Source: Ciona intestinalis
Lineage: Eukaryota; Chordata; Ascidiacea; Phlebobranchia; Cionidae
Reading direction: 5' to 3'
Assembly: GCF_000224145.3 (NCBI RefSeq)
Contig: NC_020172.2
Span: 2,565,962-2,629,961 of the forward strand
DNA: 64,000 nt
The position numbers and the translations under genes are program-made. Shown here in pieces: positions 1 through 14,700 of the stretch. Under the pieces are notes generated by a model. That model ran no database searches. It saw only the letters and a list, made by a program, of their open reading frames with translations, and had not been told where the DNA came from. The stretch's first letter is position 1. Every line of letters begins with the position of its first letter.

Positions 1-46
1 AAGTCTGTTACGATACATAGTTTTACATGCCTTTTATGAAATGCAG

Positions 47-1961
47 AGCAGCAGATAAAGATGAGAAAAATGTTAAAAGAAGAAAAAGATCGAAAAGAAA
101 AATTTCGTAAAAATGTTGAGAAGCAGATTTCTGATTTTGTAAACGATGGTGAAAAGACGAGACATAAAATGAAACCAATGAATAAACTGGAACGAAGTAT
201 TGTGTAAGTAGAATATACTAGTTTGTGTATGTAACTTATGATCATATAACTAAGTGTGGAAATTTTATTCTTTTTCATTTGGGTGAGGTCTCACAGCCAC
301 AACGTGGCAGAACATGGGTCCTTGGATTTGGTCCAGGGTTGGCCCATTACCCCAACGCCCAGGGTGTTAAGATAATGTCGAAATTGTATTTGCTTTTTTA
401 GACATGAAATGGCAGACATTGGTGGATTATCAACGCAAGCTTTTGGAGTTGAGGAAAATGACAGGTAGTTAAACTATATAGGTGTAGCAACCACGCATAT
501 TTTCTTTCATTTATTTGTAAAAACGTTTTTAATTGTAAGCGAGTTTTAACAACTGTTGTTTTGTCGCTATTGCCTGTCTTTTTGTTCAAAATATTTTTAA
601 ATCTTCGCTATTGTAGTCGAAGAGAAAAATAAAAGTTGTTGTATTTATTATATTATATGTTTACATTGGTTTGTGTAGCTATGTATACTGTACTCCTGTT
701 TTTAATTTTTTATTTAAAAAAAAATTTATACTCTTAGATTGGCAGCAACAGTCAGCAGTTATGAATTTTGAACTATTTGTAAAAAAGCAGAAACGATTGC
801 AGTTAAATGACTGTTGGGTTGAATGCCTGTACAAAGTCTGTTGCTTTTTTACAATTGGTCATAGACTGTTTATTTTTGGCCCATTGTTCCACATGTTTTA
901 AGTTTTATATTCCAGATATGTGATGCTTATTAAGAAAGAGCATCCGCTAACAGAGGATGAAATACAAGCTTATAAACAAGGAGAGACGTGGAATGAAGAG
1001 AAAGAAAAAGAAGTTAAAAAGAGAAAGGTAAATAAACAACGGCCATTGTTTTCAACTTCTTGACAGTGATTCATTATTGTCATCGCATTATTTCCTGTTG
1101 TTAGTAAAGTAGAAAGGTTGTATCGAATGGAGCTTTGTTAACTATTTGCCATTACCAAGCCAAGTCCAAACCAATTATTTATGTTGCTGTATGATTATTT
1201 TTAGAGTGTTACATATCTGTATGCAAACCTAAAACCCATATACCTTGAAATTTTACATAAACCTTAAAACGCATTTTTTTAAATCCTTTAATAGAAGAAC
1301 AAGAATATAAATATAAAAACTCTAACATGAAAAGATCAAATGTGGGACCTTGGGTTGCGAAACAATTTTAATATTTTTTCTTTTTAACCTGATCACTTTA
1401 TAGGAGGCAGAAGAACGAATCAGAAACGAAGTAATTGTCGCTACGACCTCAACAGTAGAACCTACATCTAACTATAAGGATAAATATAATCATATTATTG
1501 GATCGTCTGCTGCAAAAGAAGCTGCACGCAAAACAGAAGCAAATAAATCCTTTGGAATGGGTGAGTGATGTCTTGTTTCTTTGTGAGCATTTGTGGGCAA
1601 GTAAACATTATAGGTTTTTTAAAAATCCGATAGTTTGTGTTGGTCACGTTTCACATACATTTGTGTCAGAAATGGTTTGAAAAATTTTACAAGACAAAAA
1701 GAACAATATGTCTCCGTTTCTGCCAGTTAAACACTAAATTTCAATAAAAATTTCACAAGGTCTTGTTGCCATGTTCTGCAGTCTGGCATCAAAACCCTTA
1801 AGTTTGCTTTAAATTTGTATTGATATATTGATATGTAGTTTTCTTCATACATCTTCTTTTCCCCAGTACCAAGTACAAACAAACGAGATCAAAGATCAAT
1901 TGAAGAAACTCTCAACCAAATACGGGCAAAAAAGAAGCAGAAAACTGGAGATGGTTTGTGA
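47..1961 (+). CDS. SPAG7: SPAG7 orthologue, R3H-domain protein (5' end outside window)
   Basis: Exons visible at 47-203, 402-464, 916-1027, 1404-1560 and 1867-1961, all with GT..AG borders and one continuous frame; the stop is TGA at 1959-1961. The start codon and first exon lie upstream of the window. The translation follows vertebrate SPAG7 closely: a basic coiled segment (EEKDRKEKFRKNVEKQISDF), the R3H-region stretch MKPMNKLERSIVHEMADIGG, then YVMLIKKEHPLTEDEI, SNYKDKYNHIIGSSAAKEAA and the C-terminal NKRDQRSIEETLNQIRAKKK. R3H domains bind single-stranded nucleic acid; the cellular role of SPAG7 is poorly known. The C-terminus stops at the basic KKKQKTGDGL, a little shorter than human. It converges on the CLCN6 gene with about 750 bp between the two stops. 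Confidence 0.95.
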
Positions 1962-2715
1962 CAACAAGAACTTCAACTTAAAATCCTGTCACTAACTTTG
2001 AACTACTGAGATAATCAATTCTGCATGCCCCATGCACTTTATAGGCAATTTCAACAGTGCACAATAAATTTTTCAAAAATTTTTCAACCTGGAGTTTTTT
2101 ACAATAATGGTGGTGTAATTGCACTTCTTAAACAGGTAGGTAGCGTAAGATAAATAGAAATCACATAAAACGATGATAAATATTCACTTGGTTACATATA
2201 TAATCATGAGAATGATAAACAAAATCACACAAATGGCAATATGATAGATTTATAAAATGTTGCATAAAAATGGAATTGGCACTTAATGGGTATATGCAGT
2301 TATGTAGTTACATAAGTATGACCTAGATATTAAACATAGCTCGTAAATACACCAAAACAGTCAAAAATCACTTCGAATACTATTCATTTTGCATCATAGG
2401 GGTGACTAGGTTGACATGTACTCCCAATTTGGGGAAAGGGGGGCAGGAGTGTTTTAGCACCTCAGTTTTACAATTTAATACAGCTTTTACCCTGATGTAA
2501 ACTCTATACAAACAAGCAGGGCTAAACTGTACAGTAATATTTGTCACCAAAGTTCCCAATGTTTCACGCTATAAATGCAAATTTAACATTGCCACCCCAG
2601 ATTTTGTTAAAAATTCAAAAATCAATATGCCTGCTAAATTATCCAGTGTATTTCTTTGCCATATAATATATAGGTCAAGGAGATTATTAGCTTATTGCAC
2701 AAAGTGTATTTCAAC
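1962..2715. other. Convergent intergenic region SPAG7/CLCN6
   Basis: Holds the 3' UTRs of both genes and a diverged interspersed repeat at about 2395-2640 (begins with a GGGGTGAC...GACATGT motif) that recurs at 14095-14310 and 58985-59110. No coding potential seen on either strand. Confidence 0.7.
2063..2068 (+). promoter_or_regulatory. Poly(A) signal of SPAG7
   Basis: AATAAA about 100 nt after the SPAG7 stop, followed by a T-rich stretch. Canonical hexamer in the expected place; use not proven. Confidence 0.6.
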
Positions 2716-5700
2716 TTAATCTCTGGAATTGCTTTTAATTTTTACAATTTCTTCAATGAATTCATGAGTTAAGTTGTGTCTGGTAATCCACCCTAGTACC
2801 TGCATAGTTTTGCATTATGTAAGTATCTGTATCATGCAATACCTTTAACCTAAATATCTAAGGCATAATCTGTCTATATATAATTGGGTGGGGTGAGGTC
2901 AAAATATTGTGATCCTTTTTTAAACAATTAAGAACAGTCTATGGCAGTCTGAAAGATATGGTTTCATAATTCTTTGAATGTTTTTTTTGTTTACTACCAA
3001 ATGGGCCGAGAAAATGGAATAAAAAGATGTCATACTATATATGCAATTGCTGGCATGCATATTATGAGTTTCTTTTAGATCATAAACAAAAAATTGACAG
3101 AAGATCGCTTTCAGGCTTATAATCTTTCTTGTCTAAAGTCGTCTAAATTTCACTGATTATGTTCCCAGAACTAAACATTACTACTTTACTACTAGAGACT
3201 GAAATCAAACCATTGAATTTATCGAATGTAAATCACAGACTTTATTTAAATGTAGAAAGTAAGCCTGGGAAGGCCATTCCACTAAAGGCATTTTTATATG
3301 CATTTCTATACATTTTATATGTGTTACGGACAATTTATTGGGTTACCGATATTTTAAGTGCGAGATAGACCTTTTATGTCTTTAGACTCTTTATCAGACA
3401 TTTATGTGCGGCGCGAAAATTTTACATAATCTACAAACGGGTTATGGTCAAACAAAGACTATTTAGACTAAATTTGCAGATTCTATTACTTTTGCTGCTT
3501 GGCATAATGTAAATAATCTTTTGGCAGCTCATTTGATATAAAAACTGTATTTTCAACGTTTTGTCCGCCATCTGGCAAGACTTCATCAGAGCACCTTACT
3601 TTTTTATACCAGATGAGCAAAATATGAAGAAGTTAAAAAATCAGAAAAAAAACACCAAACTATATTAAATGATTTTTAAAAAAATATTTAAATATTAAAA
3701 GTTAATAAAAATCAGAAAAAAAACAGCCAAGTTGAAACTATAAAGTACCTCTCCTCTACTATTGATGACTGGTAAATGACGTAAGCCCATAGTACGGAAC
3801 AAATTGAACACTTGAGGCACTGGAGAGTCAGGGTGAACGATATGTGGACATGGGTGCATGTAAGGTGTAACATCCTTAAAAAAATTGTTAAATTTCGTGT
3901 TAAAATGTAACATTGTTAAATAAATTGTAATTAATTTAATTTTGTATTAAAATGTAAAAAAGGGACAAATGGGTCATATATGGACTGCTAATTTTAGCTT
4001 TAGGTTAATTAACTAGAAAATCTATGTTTTATGCAAAAAAAGTAACATACACTACCCTAACTTAAGGTTTAACTAAAATTAAAATTCACAAGAAGCTTAA
4101 TAATCAATACAAGCTTATTGTTTTCCTTTGTGGAAACAGCAGAACATTTGGTAGAAACTTTTTAGAGTAATGGGCCAACTCTGCATTATCCCACTTTGTT
4201 GTGCCTTGCCATATGACCTCACCCTCATAGAATTAAATAACACAGAATTAAATTGCTTACCAATATTTCATTTAGGTTCAAATCATCCATATTCATATCA
4301 TGAATGTTCATGAAACGTGGGTAATCCTCATTAAATTTTTCATATGATAATACCTCTTGAGTGGATGCCTGAAAAAATAAAATGTTTATCTAAAATGATT
4401 AAAAATTAAAACATTCTAGTTCAAATTTGTCCGATTTATTTAACAGCTGCATTTACCCCTTCTGTTTTATGTGGGTGAGGCCCTACAGCGTGGGATGCCA
4501 TGGAACTTTAAATTTATTCCAAAGTTAGGCTATTACCCCATTTGTTACCACTGGGTTGGAGCAATGTCCGCTCAAAAGACACAAACAGCTATCAGAAGCA
4601 ATGTTGAGCAGTATATTTGGTTTTGATACAAGCACCTATTCACAGTGCCAACCAATGTAAACATATTGTCCAGCTTCCTGGCACAATGGTAATTGCCCCT
4701 GGCTTAAAACCCAGCCGTTATGGGTTCAAGGCTTGTTGCTGCTACAATTGTGGACAAATTGTTTGTTGAGAACGACGATTAGTCCAACCTAGTGGTCACT
4801 AATGGCTTGTCTAAATTGTCAGCCATACAAAAAATTACCCACGAATTTATAACACATGATAACCTATAAGCTGGCGGACGAGCATGAGGCGTATGAAACA
4901 CTTGTGTTATGACGACTGTTGTTTCCCGGCCAAGTGAGGATAAATCAAGTTCCATTGATATGACACAGATGCTTACCCCCGAATATTGGTTGTGGTAAAT
5001 ATTATTCTTAAGCAGTGTAGTCAGTTGTGTGCGAAGAATTATTCCATGAAAGGTCATTGGTTGCAAATTATCTGCAAGTCCTGAAGAACCGTTTGAGTCC
5101 TCGTTGCTGCTGCATGTTATAAAGATCTTTTGAAATTTCAGTTCAGAAAATTCACATTTTGAAATAATTGTTATACACCTCGCGCACACTTGCAAGTTAA
5201 ATATAACTTATTATATATGTATAACTTATTATATACGTATTATATATATATATATATACATATATAATTTCCACATATGTAACTTTGCAGGTTATTATTT
5301 TAAGGAACCACTGTGGAGCAATTGTCATTACAGGTCCTGGTCAAGGACACATTTCCCCACAATGGTAGCAACGTCAAGCCGTGAACCCATATCCTCTTAA
5401 GCTAGATGCAAACACACTAACCACTGTGCCGCAGAACAAAATTTCAATTTTGTAAATTTTGTAATAAATTTGTCCTAGTTCTTTTAAAACAACAGGGATA
5501 CTGGTGCTGTCTAAGTGCACAAGCCGTGTTGCTGCTATTATTACGGGAGAATGTGTCCTTGGGCAGGACACTTAAAGACAATAGCTCCAACATAGTGATC
5601 AATAATATATTTCCCAAATTGTCAGCCATACATAAAAAATATTCACCCACAAAGTTACATACGTGGTAATTCGTAAGCAGGCACAAGGTAAATAAAACAA

Positions 5701-8700
5701 AGACCCTGTTACAACAACTATCGTTGCCCTGCCAAACGAGGAAAAATATGTTTAATTTCTTCAAGACCTTCATACCTCATCTTCTCACACATGGATCCCT
5801 CTTCAGATGTATCTTCATCACTGAGATCAACCTCCACGAGCTCCGTCTCCAGTTGACTTCTCGTCCTTGCTCGTTCGCGCTCCACTTGCATTCTTGTCAC
5901 ATGACTGGAGGACTATGAACAAAAAAAATGGGTTTCTAAATTTTCAACTAAATATAAAAAATGGAAAAAAAATCTTAGAAATAAACACCAACAAAGTTTT
6001 TTTTCTTGTTTATCAATTTTTCGTGCTTATCTTTGCTTGTGGGAAAATAATAATCTTATAACACGGGTGTTCTGATTCATACACCTCGTGCCTGCTTACG
6101 TGTTCCCACATATTTAACTTTGTCAGCGGTAATTTTTTGTTTTTTTTAATGAGTTAAATAAAAAAATGCAAAATAAAATCACCCACAAAGTTACACATAC
6201 TATATAAGTGTGCACAAATAAGTTACTCATTCATTCACGCACCCTGTATCTTAGATTAGCAGTGGACAAAGTAGACTTGGGTTCCCTATCTACTGTTTCC
6301 ATGGTAACGACGGGGAAAGAGTTGTGTGCGGTGGTGCGTAACAGGTTCACGATAGAGCGCACTCTAGTGTGTGGAAAGATGAATTTCAAGCGAGTGTTCA
6401 TGATGTCAACGGCTGTCAGGCTGAAAATAAAAAGAATGTTTTTTTTTGAAAATGGATTGTTTTGTTACAGTGGAAAAAAAACTTTTGAAGCAATTTAGGG
6501 GTTAATAGCTAGTTTAGGAAAAAGAAATAGGATTGTACTGTAAAAGCAAATAAAATATTCTCAGTGAACAATGCTAAGGTAAAACGTAACAAATCGATCA
6601 AATTGTGCATTTTAATTTTGGAACTGAAGTAAATTGACTTTGATGAAATTAGAACAAGAATAGCAGTTTTTGAGAACTTACGATTTTGCTATAATGGGTA
6701 CCTCCCATTCTAAGAGCGGAACAGACTTGAGAAATATATGAATATCATATAAGCCATGATTAGCCATGTCCCCAGCCCATTTAGCAACCTAAATGCACAA
6801 ATAAAAGTGACATTTTTTAAGTTGAATAGTTGTACCATGCATCAGGTAAAAATAATAGCTTAAGGAGTATTTTACTACTTTTTACCAAAGTCCCAAATGA
6901 CATAATTCTGTACAATTTTTGTGAATTAACTATCTCTTCAGTTCAGTTACTCAAATATTCTCCAACTTTCATCTGAAAACATAGTAACATACTATACAGC
7001 GGTTTAAACCTAAAACCCATTAAAAGATATTAGAAACTGGTAACTAAGAACAAAATATTCTTCCTACACCAAATACCACATATGTTATCAAGTATAAAAT
7101 ACATATACCAATAAAATAAATATGTTAAAGCAGAACAAACAACTAAGACACCAAAATTGTTCACAATTTTTAAATTGTATATTCTATAGACATATATATA
7201 ATATATTCTATACTTTATATGGCAGGGTGGGGAAAGACGGGACACCTTTAGAACATAATATCCAAATATCCCGCTTGTGTTTTAAACAATTACCAACAGC
7301 CTATGGGAGTTGTGAAGATAGGGTTTTAAAATTCTTTGAACGTTTTTTTTTTGTTTACTACCAAATGGGACAAGAAATTAGGATGAAAGGATGTTCTATC
7401 TCACCCTTCCTACTATATAAAAATTTAAACAAATATATAAAATACAGAAAATACAACCAACCATTAAAGTAACCATAATTGGCAAGCTGAGACTAATTTC
7501 GTTTGTACATTCAATCAATATGACAGTTAAACTTATTGTCATGCGAACCACACCACCCAGAAATGCAGCAGCTCCAATAAGTGAGAAAGTACCAAGGTAG
7601 ATATGGTTGATATCAAGGTAGCTGATGGAGGGAATGGGAATGTATTATTGTAACTTGTAATAGAAGCGTCATAAGGTTGTAGGTTGGCAGGCCTGCTTCT
7701 AATCAAGAGGTAATGGGTTCAAGGTTCTACCATTGTTGGCGTATGTGTCTTTGGGCAAGACACTTAATAGCAATTGCTTCAACCCAATGGTCACTAATGA
7801 ATTATCTAAATTATCAGCCACACTAAAAAAAATTCCCAAAAAATAATCACCCGCAAAGTAACATACATGGTAAAGCTGGTGAGAGGTGTTTGAAACAGAA
7901 CACCCGTGTTTAAAGACTGTTGTTTTCCGGCCACGCGGGGATAAGTAAGTTATTTCATTCAACTTATTTATTCTGAAGTGGCTAACAACATTTAAAACTT
8001 TGTTGGTGATTGTTTTACTGTATGGCTGTAGCAATTTGGACAACCCATTATTGACCACTGGATTGACAATAGTCATTAAGTGTTTTGTCTAAGAACTTAT
8101 GCCTACTACAATGGCAGCATCGGGCCTTGACCTCATATCATCCTTTCTAGAGACAATATTACCACTTAAAAAGCTCTTACAAAGTATAACTGAAGCTTTT
8201 AATACATTTTTCTGGTGAAAAATGTTAATTTATTAATAAGAGGCATTAACTCCTACATTACATTATAGCTGAAACACCAGCAGAATAAAAAATATAAAAG
8301 AATCACTTACTTATGTAAGAAAGATGCCACGAATCTGCCGTAAGCTGCACCACATAATATACATGGGACAAACAAACCACTTGGTACACTACTGCCGTAT
8401 GTCCAACATGATAAGAAGAAAAAGAGAATGAAAAATAAACCCAAAGTTTCCAAAGAAAATTCTCCTATAGTAAAATAAAATTGTGTCTTTTTAAAATTTA
8501 TTATTTAAAAAAATTATTTTTCAATTTAAAAAAAAAATGTATAGCAGTAAACTAACGGTCAATAACATACATACGCTTAAATAAACATGTTTATATAAAT
8601 ATATACATGCTGTGTTAATTACATAATTTGTTATCTATCTCTTCGAAAAAAATAGCGAAGATTTTATTTTAAGAACAAAGAGAATAGTATTAACAGCAAA

Positions 8701-11700
8701 ACGACAGTCGTTAAAACAAGCTATAAATAAAAGGTGTGGAAAAGGGCACCAGGAAAAAATGCTGTCTGTTGCCCAACAAAAAACAGGTGCTGCACACCAT
8801 TTAAAAAATTAGGATCCTAGTCTTACCATTATTATGAAACAACTGTTTGATAGCAATTTCTTGGCCATTGTAAAACAAGGTAGCCATGTCGTTATACTCT
8901 CCAACAGGACATAAGAATCTTTGCAGACTTGCATTTTGGCCAGACTCCTTAAAGCTTAATGTAATTGTATTGTTTGGAAAAGCGCTCTGTAAAACACAAC
9001 AACATATTTTTTGAGTTATTTTTAACATGGTTTTCGAACAACTTTTTATTTAAAAAAGGAAATGGCTCCTGGTAAAAAAACTTCCTTTCTGTATTTAATT
9101 TACAAAAAAGTTCATTTTTTAAGGATTTTAGATATATAGTAGGGTGGAGGAGGATGGGACACTTTTAGCACATAATATCCTAATTGTGTTTTAAACAATT
9201 AACAATGGTCTATGGGAGTTGTGAGGGTATGGTTTTATAATTCTTTGTATGTTCTTTGTTTACTACCAAATTGAACGAGAAAATAGAAAGAACAGATGTC
9301 CCATCTTCTTGCACTCTACTTTATATCTAAAATCTTTATTTAATAGCTAAAACAGGTAATGTACTTACAACACCTCTCTAAAAATATATTTTTAAAGCGC
9401 CAGTAAGCAAATAAATACCAGAAGTGCCTTTTTACAAAATAAATGCAATATAGCTGGCACCAGTTTAAATACTTACAATAGGTTTGCATTTCCCAACCAA
9501 TGGACTGAGAAAAACAACTAAAGTTGTCATGAAGGCAACTGCTAGAACTTCAAGTACTCTGCGGAAATATATTGATTTTGAAAGTGATAATAAGTACTGT
9601 AAAAATTAGTGACTGTGTCAGTTTTATTAACTTTTGTAAAAAATGTTAAAAAATATTTTTATGATATTTTAAAAAAATGTTAAAAAATATTTTTATGATA
9701 TTTTAAAAAAATGTTAAAAAATATTTTCTAAAACATGCGTCAGACACCAACCCTGAGGTGGCAGGGTAGACCGGCCTACCCTGGAGTTTTCTGCACCGCA
9801 TTTATAATTAAACATTAAAATCAACCATTTTTTAAAGAAATATGCATTTAACTATCCCTCCCTTCCTTTTTAGTGTGTTTGATGCCATATTTTTAACCCA
9901 ATAAAAATATTTTACAATTTTTAAACCATTTTTTACTTTTTGCACTCACCTAAATAGCTTATGTTTCTTAGCTAAGTATTTGAGTCTAAACAAAGTTAGC
10001 TTTGTATTTATTGCATTGAACACCATACCAAACAATCCACCACCAGCACCAATGATAATAAATATAAGTAAATCACCCAAAGTCCATAAGTGGCAATTCT
10101 TATTAGAAGGTGGACACTGCAACCAGGTTGGTGGAGTTAGTAACACACTACAAACCAAAACTGGTAATTTTTAATAAAAACACAAATTTAAGCACAAAAT
10201 TATCTAGTTTAAGCTTATTCTATATTGATGAGGCCTTTATCGAGGACCTGGGATTTAAGCCATATATAGCCACATTACCCAAACTTCTAAGTTCTAACTA
10301 GTCAGTATTGCAAACAAAAACTGTCATTTTTTAATAAAAACACAACAAATTTAGGCACAACATTTTCTAAACCAATTTTATTTTATATGGGTGAGGTCCT
10401 TATCGAGGTCCTGGGATTTAAGCCATATATAGCCATTACAATACACCAACTTTTATTTAGTGGGTATTGTAAACCAAAACTATTAGTTTTTAGGGAAAAA
10501 ACAACAAAGTAATCACAACATTTTCTAATTCAATTTTATTTTATATGGGTGAGGGCCTTGTTAGTCTAATTAATGGGTATTTGCAAACAAAAACTGTCAG
10601 TTTTTTTTGTAAAACTACAAAATATTTTGGCACATTTTCATTTCCTATTATATTTTATATGCACGAGGTCTTTGTTATGGCCCTGGAATTTGGTACAAAT
10701 CTCAACATTTTCCAGGAACTATAAATGATATATAAAACACTATTTGATTAAAGAGACAATTTAAACTACCACCCAACACATTAAAACAAGGCCACCCCAG
10801 CAAAGTATTGAAACGAAAGCAGAATTATAAAAACAACACCAAAACAAAAGTCCCACAAACCACAACTCAACTCACCTGAAAAACACCAAATGTTAACAAC
10901 CCATTCTGATTAAAGGATCCCCATGAGTGGTCAAATGTACCAGAGAGGAAAAAATTCAAAGTGAACGTTGATGTCATGGTGCAGAATAACTGTTTAAATA
11001 AAACATGAAATATGTCCAAAATTTTAAAGTAGGCCAACATATTGCATTAGGGAATACATACAACTAGTTCTGGCAAGCCACTGTTTTTTACAACATATTT
11101 TGCAAAACAGTTGGGACAAAAGTAGCACACAAGTAGTTCAATAACATCTGTATACTTCTTTTTTGGGTAGTCTTGACCAAGCATTTGGTTAGTAAAGTTA
11201 GTTTATGCTTGCAAATTGACGCACACATGATACATTTAAACAAAACGCGAATGTGGTACATTTAGTGGCATATATATATAAAGTCTTTAACATGTCTTTT
11301 AGGCAAATGTTATAGGCCCACTGATTCAGTGGGCCATGAACGAGTCTACATTTTCAATGATTACCGTTTTCCATGTAAGAGCTTGATTCCAAAATGAACA
11401 ACCTTCCTCTAAACTAAACAACACGCCACCAATGGGAGCTCCGAATGCAGCAGCTACTCCAGCAGCTGCACCAGCTGATACAAAGTCACGCTTGTCCCTG
11501 AATATAAGGTATAAATATAAGGTATGAAAAAATCACTGAAAATTAATCACCCACAAAGTAACATACTTGGTAACTCATTAGCTAGCACGAGGTGTATGAA
11601 ACAAAACACCCGTGTTTAAAGACTGTCGTTTTTTCCAACCACACGAGGATAAAGTAAGAAGTTACACACACTTATATATAAATGGCAACGATTTATATGG

Positions 11701-14700
11701 TGCAGGGTTTGCAAGCTTACCCTAAAATTTATCAGGGTTTTTAGCAGCCCTGGATTTAGCATTTGTAAAAGCTGTTTATAGGTAAGGCATTCTTGTAAAA
11801 TTGATTGCATTGTTGTGTAACAGTGATTACTTTGAACTATATTTCTAATGTAGTGACATGTATGGTAAGCTTAGGGCTTGTATCTTTGTGAATACTATAG
11901 GTTAAACATAGCCTTATTGGAATCAAGTTTTAAAATTTTTAACAAATGTTGGGGGACAGTTTTAAAACGAAGTTACGCTCACGCCAATGGTTATAAAACA
12001 TAGACAATCTCAATAATTGATATCGAGAATGAAATATACTTTGGCTGCACTCGTTTGTATAAACAACATGTAATATCGGATTAAAAGCCATTTCTAATAA
12101 TATAATATACGGTCACTCCGATTTCAAAAGCTGGGGTGTCAACAGACAAGTCACGCCTATGAAGCCAGTGTAAGAGTACACTAAAACTATTCAAAATTAC
12201 TTTATCATATTTTTGCGTCAAATGACCATGTCCATACATGATAATACAGCAACTGATGTTAGGACATAGGCTGCAGTCAATAAATACCTGTCTGATCGGA
12301 AATATGGGATGTTTAGTTTGAGGCCTTTGATTGTAAGACTCTCAAACTGAGGTATTCCTGCTCCTATTACGCCACCACTGTGGATCATTGGACCCTCTTT
12401 GCCGACTAATAAACCTGTGGGTGGCCGGTGGGGTAAAACAAAATAAAACCTTTTTTGTAAAGCAAACTGTAAAACTATTTTTTGTAAAAAAAGGGCTTTT
12501 AGAAATTTTGGATTTTTTGGAGGAAAGTTTAAAATTTTTTTCTGTTTTATTTTGTCTTGTTATTTATGATATTTCTTTGAGACTTTGACTGAATAGTTTT
12601 GCTGTTAAATTAAAGCTTACTTTTACAGTTTCAAATGGGAAGTACACTTTATCTTTGGTACTTTACGTTTTACATAAGTTTGCCAATTTATCAACACTAT
12701 TTGCCAAAATAGGCATGGAAAATAAAAAATAAAAAAATAAAATGTTACACAACGTGTTTTGAACATTAACACGTACCTCCAGACACACTAAAAAGGACTC
12801 CAACTGCTTTGCAGAAGAGAGTTTTTAACCTGGTTACATTTTGTACTTTCACTCCGTTTAAATAACATTTGATTTCCGGAATACCAGACCCAGCAGCAAG
12901 AGGCTGAAATAAAAATGCTCAATGTTTTGGTGCTTTGACACATTGCCGGTAAGCAATATCTCTAGCCAAGAGGATACAGGTTCATAGCTGGACACTGCTA
13001 CCATTGTGGATGCCTGTGTCTATGGGCAAGACCTTTACGGGTAATTGCTTCAAACGAAAGATCCCCTATGGATTGTCTACATTGTCGGCCATAAAAAATC
13101 CCAATAGGAAACAAAATTTTATCCGTACTAAGAATATTTGTGTAAGTTTTAAGGCATACAATCTCAGATACCAAGATTTACAAAACTTAATGTAACCGAT
13201 ACAATGCTAAATTATAATTTACACTGGTTTTGGTATATAAGCTTTACCTGCATGTTTAAACATTAAAAAAGGCGAATGCCCAAATGGTAAACTAAACTTA
13301 AGCAACGCTAATACATAGAAAATCCAATTCATTATATTGTACCTACCACACTGAATGCAAAATTATTATTTAAAGAGTGTTTTAATGCACACATATTATT
13401 TAAACAGGAGTTTACGACAGGTTTTGCAATGGTAGAACTAAAAACAGGAATATTATTGTAATGTTGATTCAACACACAACCTTTTATTTGACTTAGGTAG
13501 TAAATATGAAGGTATTTGGTAAGTCAATAGTAAGCATTAGTTTAACCAAAATTAATGCAAGAATGCATAAAGAGCTTGTTTTGCCACAGGTAGTAGCGGT
13601 AAGACAAAAGTTGTTAAAATCTGCTTATAAATAAAACAGGAAAGGAAATAGCCTTTTGAAGAATTCCGGGACTCCTACATGCTAAAAAAAGCTTTTGATT
13701 TTGTTTTTATCGCGAAAATTATACTAAATCTGAAAAAAATTGAAATCAAATTTCACACTAAATATGCTGGTATTATGATGTCATAATACAAATAGGCTAT
13801 GTTACATCACACTTACCTCCCCATACACCACCAACAATGCAGCGATAAACACAAAGGAAAGGTTGAATGCAGCAAGCAACAATAGGGAAGTAGCAATACA
13901 ACTATCATGTTTACATGCACCCATTGCTGCAAAGACGTGAAATTATTATTTTTATATAGGAATTTTTTTACTGGTATTTTAACTTTCAAGAAGTAAAAAA
14001 AAATTATTTTCGAAATGCTTATTTTCGATATATTTGGCGCATGTAAAGTCAAGTTATTGTATTTATGTAACAATTTTTTATTGTTATTTTAACTTAAGGG
14101 GTCCTGGGTAACATGTCACACCAACATTTGTAACATCATATGTTTTAGTACCCTACTTTTACACCTTGAATAACTTTTACCCTAATGTTATATGTATACA
14201 CAAATGAGTAGAATCAAAGTATACCGCAACTATGAGTGTAACTGCATTTTGTTTTTAACAATATCACCACAGATTTTGTCCAAAATTTAAAAAGCATTAC
14301 TCCCATGCACATACTTACACTTGGTAACTGTGGTAAGCTTCCATGCAGTTAAGTAGCGAATAACGGTGTCAATACCAAACGCTACCTACAAAAAATATTG
14401 AAAATATTATGATTTCTCAAAGCTAAATATTAAAGTAGGTCACATATTTTAATTTATTAATTTATTGCTTGAATGTAACTCGCTTTATCCTCGTGTGACC
14501 GGAAAATCGTTATAACACGGATGTTCTGTCTCATAACCTGGTGACAGCTTATGAGTTTACATATTATGTAAGCCTAACTATTTAGGGCGTCAAATAAAAT
14601 TTTAATTCTATCACGTTTACAATAAAGCTATATAATATAAGCTAACATAGTCTGAAGGAACGCACTAGTATACAGTAGAGTGGAGGAAGATGGGGGGACT

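Noticed and set aside
5219-5265. Functional AT-rich element
   Set aside because: Plain TA microsatellite next to a SINE fragment in a CLCN6 intron.
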